This document shows, piece after piece, positions 1-5,214 of a stretch of 5,557 nucleotides of DNA (positions are counted from its first letter, which is position 1; the number at the start of each line of letters is the position of its first letter). The translations under genes were made by a program, and so were the position numbers. The stretch is taken from assembly GCA_018812395.1 (NCBI GenBank), contig JAHJDS010000282.1:1-5557 (forward strand), in the 5' to 3' direction. The stretch comes from Pseudomonadota bacterium. Lineage in GTDB: Bacteria > Desulfobacterota > Desulfarculia > Desulfarculales > JAHJDS01. The notes beneath the pieces were generated by a model. That model was not told the DNA's origin. It did no database searches and worked only from the letters and a program-made list of their open reading frames with translations.

Positions 1-26
1 GTGTCAATCGGTCGCCGGGCCGTCAT
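1..26 (-). CDS. Start of an unidentified gene downstream of gmhA (partial)
   Basis: An ATG at 26-24 overlaps the gmhA stop by one base (TGATG), a usual arrangement for translationally coupled genes. It opens a frame reading MTARRPID and then runs off the left edge without a stop. A G-rich stretch inside the gmhA 3' end, about 5 to 9 bases upstream of the ATG, could act as ribosome binding site. Eight codons are far too few to identify the product. By context another ADP-heptose or LPS step, for example a heptose kinase, is possible, but nothing in these residues shows it. Confidence 0.45.
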
Positions 27-613
27 CAGATGCCCCGCCCGACGTGGGTGAACAACCGGGCCTCGACCAGTTCGCACAAGACGTGCTCGATCAACAGGTG
101 GACCTCCTGGACCCGGGGCGTCTCGGCCACGTCGACCACGATCGCCACGTCGGCCCGGGCGGCGGCGTCATGCCCGCCCTGCCCGGTGAGGGCGATGGTG
201 TGCATCTCGAGGTTGCGGGCCTCGGCCAGGGCCCGAACCACGTTGGGCGAACGGCCCGAGGTGGAGATGCCCAGGGCCACGTCCCCCTTGCGGCCCAGGG
301 CCCGGACCTGTTTGGAGAACACCTCATGGAACGAGTAGTCGTTGCCGATGCTGGTCAGGATGGAGGTGTCCGTGGACAAGGCGATGGCCGGCAGGGGCGG
401 TCTTTCCAGCAAATAGCGATTGACGAATTCGGCCGCCATGTGCTGGGCGTCGGCCGCCGAGCCGCCGTTGCCGAAGATGAGGAGCTTGCCGCCCTGGGAC
501 AGCGAGGAGGCGATGGTCTCCGCGGCAATGACCAGTTGGTCCAGTCCGGTGTCCAGGAAGGCCTTGGCCGCCCGCAGGCTGGCCTCGAAACTCTTGCGCG
601 CCAGATCAAGCAT
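26..613 (-). CDS. gmhA: Phosphoheptose isomerase GmhA (D-sedoheptulose 7-phosphate isomerase)
   Basis: This 195-residue cytoplasmic SIS-domain enzyme converts sedoheptulose 7-phosphate to D-glycero-D-manno-heptose 7-phosphate, the first step towards the ADP-heptose used in the LPS inner core. The sugar-phosphate loop GNGGSAADAQH is at residues 48-58 and the second phosphate loop GISTSG at 115-120. Family metal and catalytic residues appear conserved: H58 and E62 (in HMAAE), and Q169 and H177 (in QEVHLLIEH), matching H61, E65, Q172 and H180 of E. coli GmhA. Length fits the family (about 190-200). The frame is open up to 745, which would add 44 residues. I chose the ATG at 613 because a GAGG lies 6 bases upstream (623-620), because the protein then has family length, and because a sigma-70 promoter lies inside the would-be extension. 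The gene is monocistronic at its 5' side and coupled to a following gene at its 3' side. Confidence 0.95.
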   Translation of the reverse strand: MLDLARKSFEASLRAAKAFLDTGLDQLVIAAETIASSLSQGGKLLIFGNGGSAADAQHMAAEFVNRYLLERPPLPAIALSTDTSILTSIGNDYSFHEVFSKQVRALGRKGDVALGISTSGRSPNVVRALAEARNLEMHTIALTGQGGHDAAARADVAIVVDVAETPRVQEVHLLIEHVLCELVEARLFTHVGRGI

Positions 614-650
614 GTCAGGCCTCGTCAGGCGCCCGCCGGGGAACGGATTC

Positions 651-664
651 CGCCCGGCCGGGCG
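651..664. repeat. 14-bp perfect GC palindrome in the gmhA leader
   Basis: CGCCCGGCCGGGCG is a perfect 14-base palindrome. It lies just downstream of the predicted gmhA transcription start (about 666), so it would be at the very 5' end of the gmhA transcript or could be an operator at +2 to +15. GC-only palindromes arise by chance fairly easily in DNA this GC-rich, so a function is only suggested by the position. Confidence 0.4.
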
Positions 665-672
665 AACGAAGA

Positions 673-702
673 ATGTTAACCCATTTCGCCGGGAAGTGTC
701 AA
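673..702 (-). promoter_or_regulatory. Predicted sigma-70 promoter of gmhA
   Basis: On the minus strand a perfect -35 box TTGACA (702-697) is followed after 18 bases by TAACAT (678-673), which matches the -10 consensus at 4 of 6 positions. The expected start point is near 666, giving a leader of about 53 bases before the gmhA ATG at 613. The promoter lies inside the open N-terminal extension of the gmhA frame, which argues that the extension is not translated. Confidence 0.65.
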
Positions 703-751
703 ACCCGGGGGCCGAGCCCGGGACGGCTTCCGGGACAGGGCCCATTCGCCG

Positions 752-786
752 GGGTCCGAAAAATATGGACGTCCAGCAGGGGACCC
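752..786. promoter_or_regulatory. Nested dyad between the divergent gmhA and HU promoters (candidate operator)
   Basis: The perfect 10-base palindrome TGGACGTCCA (766-775) sits inside an outer inverted repeat, GGGTCC (752-757) and GGACCC (781-786). It lies 13 bases upstream of the HU -35 box and about 50 bases upstream of the gmhA -35 box. That is a sensible place for a regulator binding site acting on one or both promoters. It could also form a cruciform or RNA hairpin, but no coding transcript is expected here. I do not recognise the motif as belonging to a known regulator. Confidence 0.4.
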
Positions 787-798
787 TTCACTTTTTAG

Positions 799-826
799 TT
801 GAAACAACAATCTACGCTGTGATAAA
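799..826 (+). promoter_or_regulatory. Predicted extended -10 sigma-70 promoter of the HU gene
   Basis: TTGAAA (799-804, 5 of 6 to consensus) is followed after 16 bases by GATAAA (821-826, 4 of 6), with a TG one base before the -10 box (818-819), the extended -10 signature. The stretch just upstream (790-800, with CTTTTTAG) is AT-rich in an otherwise GC-rich region and may act as an UP element, fitting a strongly expressed nucleoid protein. The predicted start near 833 leaves a leader of roughly 150 bases before the HU ATG. Confidence 0.6.
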
Positions 827-872
827 CAGGACCATCACCTTTAACGTCGGTCAGAGCCAGAAGGGTAGTGCG

Positions 873-931
873 TTTCCCGATACGGGGCGGCCGTCGCAAG
901 CCAGGCGGAGGCCCGGAGGGTATCGGGGAAA
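873..931 (+). promoter_or_regulatory. Long stem-loop in the HU mRNA leader
   Basis: TTTCCCGATAC (873-883) pairs with GTATCGGGGAAA (920-931) in an 11-bp stem with a single bulged G at 925. Inside it, GGGC (885-888) can pair with GCCC (911-914), and CCG (891-893) with CGG (906-908), giving an elongated hairpin. A second short hairpin, GGCCC-GAGT-GGGCC (941-954), follows before the ribosome binding site. The structure lies in the untranslated leader and does not itself cover the Shine-Dalgarno at 971-977. I compared it by eye with common riboswitch cores (GEMM, cobalamin, glycine, fluoride, SAH, ZTP) and recognise none. It may be a stability element, a protein-binding leader or an undescribed regulator. 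Confidence 0.45.
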
Positions 932-970
932 TAAATTGGCGGCCCGAGTGGGCCATGGACTTTACTCGGC

Positions 971-977
971 GAGGGGG
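971..977 (+). promoter_or_regulatory. Ribosome binding site of the HU gene
   Basis: GAGGGGG lies 7 bases upstream of the ATG at 985 and decides the start. An in-frame ATG at 955 would add ten residues (MDFTRRGGTS), but it has no comparable Shine-Dalgarno and no HU protein needs such an extension. CTC (965-967) and GAG (971-973) could pair in a small hairpin touching the site, but only three base pairs long. Confidence 0.75.
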
Positions 978-984
978 AACGAGC

Positions 985-1254
985 ATGACCAAAGCGGAAC
1001 TAATCGACAAAATGGCCAAAGAATCCAAGCTCAAGAAGGCCGAGGCCGAACGGGCCCTCAATTCCTTCTTGGCCAACGTGACCAAGGCCCTGAAGAAGGG
1101 TGACAAAATCACCCTGACCGGATTCGGGACCTTCTCGGTGTCCAAGCGCAAGGCGAGGAAGGGCCGCAATCCTCAGACCGGCGAAGAAATCAAGATCAAG
1201 GCCTCCAAGGTGGTCAAGTTCAAAGCGGGTAAGACTCTCAAAGATAAGATCTGA
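985..1254 (+). CDS. hup: HU family DNA-binding protein
   Basis: This is an 89-residue histone-like protein, the exact length of the HU family (about 90). As a dimer HU binds and bends DNA with little sequence preference and helps organise the nucleoid and support replication, recombination and transcription. The start MTKAELIDKMA is typical. GFGTF (46-50) opens the beta-arm region, and GRNPQTGEEIKI (60-71) is the arm tip, including the intercalating proline P63. The basic C-terminal helix region ends KAGKTLKDKI. Lysine is very abundant, as expected for a DNA coat protein. The gene appears to be a single-gene unit: it has its own promoter and a long leader, and a strong stem-loop begins on the base after its stop codon. 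HU rather than IHF is favoured by overall resemblance to HU of delta-proteobacteria; the choice among HU paralogue names is open. Confidence 0.95.
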   Translation: MTKAELIDKMAKESKLKKAEAERALNSFLANVTKALKKGDKITLTGFGTFSVSKRKARKGRNPQTGEEIKIKASKVVKFKAGKTLKDKI

Positions 1255-1301
1255 GTCGCGGTCCAGAGGATCGACGACGAGGATCCGGCCGGACCGGCGA
1301 C
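1255..1301 (+). terminator. Strong stem-loop directly after the HU stop codon (candidate terminator)
   Basis: GTCGC-GGTCC (1255-1264) pairs with GGACC-G-GCGAC (1291-1301): ten base pairs with one bulged G at 1296. After an internal loop, GGATC (1268-1272) pairs with GATCC (1282-1286), closing a 9-base loop. The hairpin starts on the first base after the HU TGA, where an intrinsic terminator or 3' stabilising hairpin is expected. No T-run follows (TGCATAACCC), so it is not a textbook terminator. Confidence 0.5.
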
Positions 1302-1330
1302 TGCATAACCCGCATTTGCCCGCACGAAGG

Positions 1331-1386
1331 GTCCGGTGAGAATGGCGGTGGCCGACGCGACCGGCCGCCAGGCTCACCGCCCGGAC
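1331..1386. repeat. Second stem-loop in the HU/amrB convergent gap
   Basis: GTCC (1331-1334) pairs with GGAC (1383-1386). After a 4-base bulge (1379-1382), GGTGAG (1335-1340) pairs with CTCACC (1373-1378). After a small AAT/AGG internal loop, GGCGG (1344-1348) pairs with CCGCC (1365-1369). It lies about 30 bases beyond the amrB stop on the minus strand and about 75 bases beyond the HU stop on the plus strand, so it could end either transcript. No T-run follows on either strand. Confidence 0.4.
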
Positions 1387-1414
1387 GCGAACCGCCCTCC
1401 TCGCACCGGCCGAT

Positions 1415-2632
1415 TCAAGACCAAAAGACCAGACCGGCAAAGCTCACCGAGCCTTGTCCGGCCTGGTCTTTCCATTGTTCGTAATCCACGATTTCGCCCC
1501 GGGCGGCGTCGGTCAAGGCCAGCAGCCACCAGATGGGCGCCAGGCCGCAGATGCGCCGCCGGTCCTCCTCGGCGGCCACGGCCCGGAAAAAGCCGGCCTC
1601 GTTTCCGGCCGCCACCTCGTCCAGAAGCCGCCTGTCCGCCGCCTCGGACGCGGCGGCCAGGCCGCGGTCCACCAATTCCGAATCGCCGAACATGGGACCG
1701 ATGTGGGCCAGATCGGCCCCGGCGACGATGACCACCTCCCCCGCGTCCTCGAGGACCGCCGACAACTCCCGACGCCACCTCCGGACCTCGTCTTCCGCCT
1801 CGGGCGACTTGCCGTCCGCGATCAGCGCCGAGAAGGTGCCGCACAACAACGGCAGAATCCGCACCGGTCCCAGCAGATGCTGCAGGAACAGGATCTGAAA
1901 CACGATCGAGTGCTCGGTCCGGTGGACGATCTCGTCGGCCCGGCCCTCGTCTCCGGTCAGCTTTTTGAGCCGCTCGGCCGCCTCACGGTCGGTCCGGACC
2001 CGACCCAGCGGGGTCTCGAAGTCCTTGGCCGTGGGCACGACCAGGCCCCGGGTCGGTTGATGGGACGTCCCCAAAAGGACGAACAAGGCCTCCGGCGAAC
2101 AGTCCCGCACCCGGTCGTAAACGGCGCCGTAGACCCGCCGGCCCCGAACGAGATCGACGTGGGGGGCGATGACGGCCTTGATCCGGCCTTCGCCCCGGGT
2201 CCGGCCGGAGGGCGCCAGGCACTCGTCCAGCCACTTCTCCAGGGTCGCCCCGCCGGGCAGGTCGCCCACGCCGGCCGGGGTGACCTCGATCGCCGGCGCC
2301 GCGGCGAATTCATCGATGATCCGGGCCTGATGGAGCGCGAAGCGTTCGCTGTGCAGGAACAGATTTTGATCCAGTTCCGCCTCGACCTTCTCGATGTGCT
2401 CGGTATAGATCAGTTCTCCGTAGCGGCGCATGTAGGCTTCCTGGATGTCGCGCCGGGTGTGCCGGCCGTCCATGAGGGAGATGATGAGGAAGATGTTCTC
2501 CGGGACGATGATGGTGCACTCGCTCAGCCGTTGCGGGTCCCGGAGCAGGATGCCCAGCCGTCCCTGGGAACGTACCGGGATGACTTCCAGTGACCTGACC
2601 CGGGGACAATCGTCAATAACGGTCTGGGTCAT
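1415..2632 (-). CDS. amrB: AmmeMemoRadiSam system protein B (Memo family) with PqqD-like N-terminal domain
   Basis: This 405-residue protein has no signal peptide or membrane segment. Residues about 150-405 are a Memo domain, the LigB/Memo fold related to extradiol dioxygenases. The three metal ligands known from human MEMO1 (H49, H81, C244) have clear counterparts: H158 in IAPHVDL, H191 in GTSHQPT and C362 in ICGLAP. The family motifs EHSIVFQ (240-246) and GADLAHIG (305-312) are also present. Residues about 25-95, with a VPENIFLIISLMDG core and helices after it, resemble a PqqD-like winged-helix peptide-binding domain; that assignment is by pattern only. Family members are named for co-occurrence with an AMMECR1 protein (A) and a radical SAM enzyme; neither is in this window, and the biochemical role is unproven. 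The ATG at 2632 has GAGG 5 bases upstream. The 80-base gap to the preceding gene shows no convincing promoter, so co-transcription is likely. Confidence 0.9.
   Translation of the reverse strand: MTQTVIDDCPRVRSLEVIPVRSQGRLGILLRDPQRLSECTIIVPENIFLIISLMDGRHTRRDIQEAYMRRYGELIYTEHIEKVEAELDQNLFLHSERFALHQARIIDEFAAAPAIEVTPAGVGDLPGGATLEKWLDECLAPSGRTRGEGRIKAVIAPHVDLVRGRRVYGAVYDRVRDCSPEALFVLLGTSHQPTRGLVVPTAKDFETPLGRVRTDREAAERLKKLTGDEGRADEIVHRTEHSIVFQILFLQHLLGPVRILPLLCGTFSALIADGKSPEAEDEVRRWRRELSAVLEDAGEVVIVAGADLAHIGPMFGDSELVDRGLAAASEAADRRLLDEVAAGNEAGFFRAVAAEEDRRRICGLAPIWWLLALTDAARGEIVDYEQWKDQAGQGSVSFAGLVFWS
1424..1471 (-). terminator. Stem-loop overlapping the 3' end of amrB (candidate bidirectional terminator)
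   Basis: AAAGACCAG (1424-1432) pairs perfectly with CTGGTCTTT (1463-1471). After one mismatch, CCGG (1434-1437) pairs with CCGG (1458-1461). An apical GCTC-ACC-GAGC hairpin (1442-1452) completes an almost fully paired 48-base structure. Both flanks are A/T at the base of the stem (TTT on either strand), as in bidirectional terminators between convergent genes. The T-runs are only three to four long, so efficiency is doubtful. It lies within the last codons of amrB, which is unusual, since a translating ribosome would cover it. Confidence 0.45.
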
Positions 2633-2712
2633 GTTGACCTCGCGTGGCCGGTCCCTATCCGCTCGTCGGTGGCCTCTTCGCGGGCCGATGAGATCCTGAT
2701 GAATAATCGGGG

Positions 2713-5214
2713 CTAGGTCTCGGCGTCCAGCCGGGCGAGCATGGTCCCGGCCGGCTCGAACCCGGCGTCGATATCGAGGGCCCGTCCCAGGGCCCGGCGG
2801 GCGCGGGCCGCGTCACCGGCGGCCTCCAGGGCCTGGGCCCAGCGCCAGGCCCCTTCCGGCCGATCGAAACCGGCCTCGACCACGTCGGCCAGCACCCGGG
2901 CCGCGTCCTCGAACCGCCCGGTCTGAAGCAGCGCCCAGCCGTATCGATACCGGAATAAGAGCCGGTCCGGGTCGAGTTCCACCGCCTGGCCGCACAGTGA
3001 CAGGGCCACGTCCGGGTCGGTGCCCCGCTCCAGAAAGAGGACCCCCAGCCCGCTCAGAGACTCGGCGTCCATGGGCGCGCCCTTGACCGCCTTTTCATAG
3101 GAGGCGATGGCCTCGTCCAGCCGGCCGTGTCCCCACTGAATGTCGCCCAACAGCCGCCAGCACATCGGCCGCGGCCGGGCGGCGGAGGCGGCCAGGCCGA
3201 GATTGGCTTCCGCCTCGTCCAGGCGGCCGGCCTGCAGCTGCAGCCGGCCCAACTGGAGGCGGACGTCGGTGTGATCGGGGTCGAGCCGGGCCGCTTCCCG
3301 GAAGGCGTCGATGGCCTCTTCGTCCCGACCGAGGGCGGCCAGGGCGAAGCCCAGATTGAAATGGGTCATGAAGTTGTCCGGCTGAATGTCCCGGGCCCGG
3401 GCGAAGCACTCCAGGGCTTCGTCCATGTGACCCAGTTGGCCGTGACAGACCCCCAGGGAGTTGATGACGTTGACCTCGTCCGGGTCGATGGTCAAGGCCC
3501 GAACGAACTCCGCGGCCGCCTCCTCGACGCGCCCTTCGGCGTAGAGCCTGTCGCCGCTGACGTTGAGGCTGACCGCGTCAAAGGCGACGATCGACCCCGG
3601 CCCGAGCAGGGTGGCGTGGTCCAGGGCCTTGACCGCCCGATAGACCAGGTCGTCGAAGGAAAAGTCAAAGAAGGGCCAGACCGCGACGCCGGCCGAGACC
3701 GATTCGGCGCCATCGACGCCGCGACTCGCCCGGCGGGCAAAGTCCAGGGCCGCGTCCTGATCGGCGCCGGGCAGCGAGACGGCCACCGTATTCGGGCTGT
3801 ACAGGCCGGCCCAGGCGCCGTCAGGCAAAAGTTCCTTGACCCGTTCGGCCAGGGCCCGGCGCCGGGCCGCCGTCGCCGACGGCCCCGAGACGCGCTCCAG
3901 GCTGGCCAGGCCGTCCAGTTTGAACAGGATCACCGCCCCGGCGCCGTCCTGCCCGGCGAGGTCGGCCAACCGGCGATTGAAGGCGGCCAGATCGGGCAGG
4001 CCGGTCTCGGGATCGACCTCCAGGGATCGCTCCTCCTCGACGATGGTTTCGTCGTCGATGGGAATCACCTCGTCGCCTCGGTCCATGACCCACAGGGGAT
4101 CGGTGATGGCCACCACCTCGGCGACCGAGTTCTCCGGCTCGAGGTCGATGACGACCAACCGGCCCTTGGCGCCGTAGGGATAACGGGCCGCCAACACGGA
4201 ACCGTCGGCCGTCTGGCGCCGCGAGCCGGCCACGGCGAAACGCATCCCCACCCGAACGCCGGCCTCGTGGCCCACGTCGAGCACCACCCGGTTGCCGGGC
4301 CGGACCTCGATCACCCGGGCGTCACCGGCCAGGACGTCGCTGACGTTGAACACCCCGCCCCGGCGCACGGCGGCCTCCATGGCCCGGAAGGCCCGGGCGA
4401 ACACCCGCCGGGCGGCCTCCTCCGCCTCGCCACCCACGCCGGCGGTCAGATCGGGGCAATCCGCCGGAAACGTCAGCCAACCTACGGCCAGATCGGCCAG
4501 CCGCCTCGGCAGTTCCATGGCCGCCGCCTCGGCCCCGAGCCGGTCCAGGCGCGGCGCCAGGCAGGCGAAACCGAAACGGTCGTCCCGGGCCAGCAACACC
4601 GACTCGCCCAGCACGGCCTGCAGGTCCTCGGCCCCGGCCGTCAGGCGCTCCGCGTCCCAGTAGCCCGGCACACCCATGAGCAACAGCGAAAAGGACTCGA
4701 TCTCCCCGGCGTCGGTCCAGGCCAGACGGCGGCCGACGCGACCGCCCACCTCGGCCCAGTAGTCGTCAATGGCCCGGGCCAGTTGATAGGACAGGTGGCG
4801 CCGGTTGAACAGACCGGTCAGCGGGTCGGTGACGTTGGCCTTGTAGAAGTAGATGTTCTCCAGGCCGAGGTCGATCATCCTGGTCAGGTAGGGCAAGGCC
4901 TCCTCGCCGACCAGTCCCGGGGGCAGCCCCTCCAGAACCAACGATCCCAGGGCCCGGCCGCCGATGACCAGTGGCAGGACCATCCGGCGCTCCGGTTCAT
5001 TGGCCACCGGTTGCTTCAGGACCGCCGCCCGGCCGGCCTCGGCCCGGACGTCGGCCGGCAGGCCCTCGGGTAGTGGTTGCCGCTTGTCGTACGGGGCCAG
5101 ATGGCCGCGGCGGGCCTTGGTCAGGTGAATCACGTCGGCGATCAGCCAGTCACCCAATTGTTCCACGTCCCGAAGCGACAACTCGAGCGGTTCGATCCCC
5201 GTTTTTTCGGTCAA
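2713..5214 (-). CDS. Twin degenerate-GGDEF / TPR-repeat protein, coupled to selA
   Basis: 833 residues, soluble, with no signal peptide or membrane segment. Order: a GAF-like segment (about 15-122); a GGDEF-like domain opening with DPLTGLFNRRH (130-140); a beta-rich segment (about 298-385) with VVLDVGHEAGVRVGMRF, resembling the FlgT C-terminal barrel; a second GGDEF-like domain opening with DPETGLPDLAAF (401-412) and ending near 546; then about eight TPR units from 548 to 820, with classic patterns such as LGFALAALGRDEEAIDAF. Both GGDEF domains lack the GG(D/E)EF loop: ARDDRFGFACL (209-219) stands in the first and YSPNTVAVSLP (472-482) in the second. The metal-binding Asp motif is also missing in the first (MGVPGY). 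Cyclic-di-GMP synthesis is therefore unlikely; a sensing or scaffold role is more plausible. The TTG start overlaps the selA stop (TTGA) and follows a very strong G-rich ribosome binding site. True function unknown. Confidence 0.88.
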   Translation of the reverse strand: MTEKTGIEPLELSLRDVEQLGDWLIADVIHLTKARRGHLAPYDKRQPLPEGLPADVRAEAGRAAVLKQPVANEPERRMVLPLVIGGRALGSLVLEGLPPGLVGEEALPYLTRMIDLGLENIYFYKANVTDPLTGLFNRRHLSYQLARAIDDYWAEVGGRVGRRLAWTDAGEIESFSLLLMGVPGYWDAERLTAGAEDLQAVLGESVLLARDDRFGFACLAPRLDRLGAEAAAMELPRRLADLAVGWLTFPADCPDLTAGVGGEAEEAARRVFARAFRAMEAAVRRGGVFNVSDVLAGDARVIEVRPGNRVVLDVGHEAGVRVGMRFAVAGSRRQTADGSVLAARYPYGAKGRLVVIDLEPENSVAEVVAITDPLWVMDRGDEVIPIDDETIVEEERSLEVDPETGLPDLAAFNRRLADLAGQDGAGAVILFKLDGLASLERVSGPSATAARRRALAERVKELLPDGAWAGLYSPNTVAVSLPGADQDAALDFARRASRGVDGAESVSAGVAVWPFFDFSFDDLVYRAVKALDHATLLGPGSIVAFDAVSLNVSGDRLYAEGRVEEAAAEFVRALTIDPDEVNVINSLGVCHGQLGHMDEALECFARARDIQPDNFMTHFNLGFALAALGRDEEAIDAFREAARLDPDHTDVRLQLGRLQLQAGRLDEAEANLGLAASAARPRPMCWRLLGDIQWGHGRLDEAIASYEKAVKGAPMDAESLSGLGVLFLERGTDPDVALSLCGQAVELDPDRLLFRYRYGWALLQTGRFEDAARVLADVVEAGFDRPEGAWRWAQALEAAGDAARARRALGRALDIDAGFEPAGTMLARLDAET

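Noticed and set aside
44..679. 211-codon open frame on the plus strand, antisense to gmhA
   Set aside because: The opposite strand encodes a complete GmhA with all catalytic residues. This frame has low-complexity Gly/Arg/Gln-rich content and no family resemblance.
614..745. 44-residue N-terminal extension of GmhA
   Set aside because: It contains the predicted promoter and leader palindrome, is absent from the family, and the ATG at 613 has its own GAGG.
868..984. N-terminal extension of HU from an upstream start at 868 or from the ATG at 955
   Set aside because: HU proteins begin at MTKAEL. The ATG at 985 has a GAGGGGG 7 bases upstream, and the upstream sequence forms RNA stems rather than conserved protein.
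833..984. Known riboswitch in the HU leader
   Set aside because: GCAAGCC near 896-902 faintly recalls part of a GEMM (cyclic-di-GMP) aptamer, but the rest of the GEMM consensus and its two-stem layout are not there. No other class fitted by eye.
1454..2593. 379-codon open frame on the plus strand, antisense to amrB
   Set aside because: Same cause. The minus-strand frame carries the Memo metal ligands and family motifs and has a good ribosome binding site.
2633..2712. Separate promoter for amrB
   Set aside because: The 80-base gap offers only a weak GATAGG-like -10 without a -35 at proper distance, so read-through from the upstream gene is the simpler view.
2745..3570. DNA repeats suggesting a tandem repeat array or CRISPR
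   Set aside because: The recurring GCC/CGG-rich words come from the 34-residue TPR units in the protein. There are no identical direct repeats with unique spacers.
3127..5073. 648-codon open frame on the plus strand, antisense to the TPR gene
   Set aside because: It is a by-product of high GC and codon bias in the real minus-strand gene. The translation is rich in Gly, Pro, Arg, Gln and His with no recognisable domain, whereas the minus strand gives clear TPR and GGDEF-like motifs.
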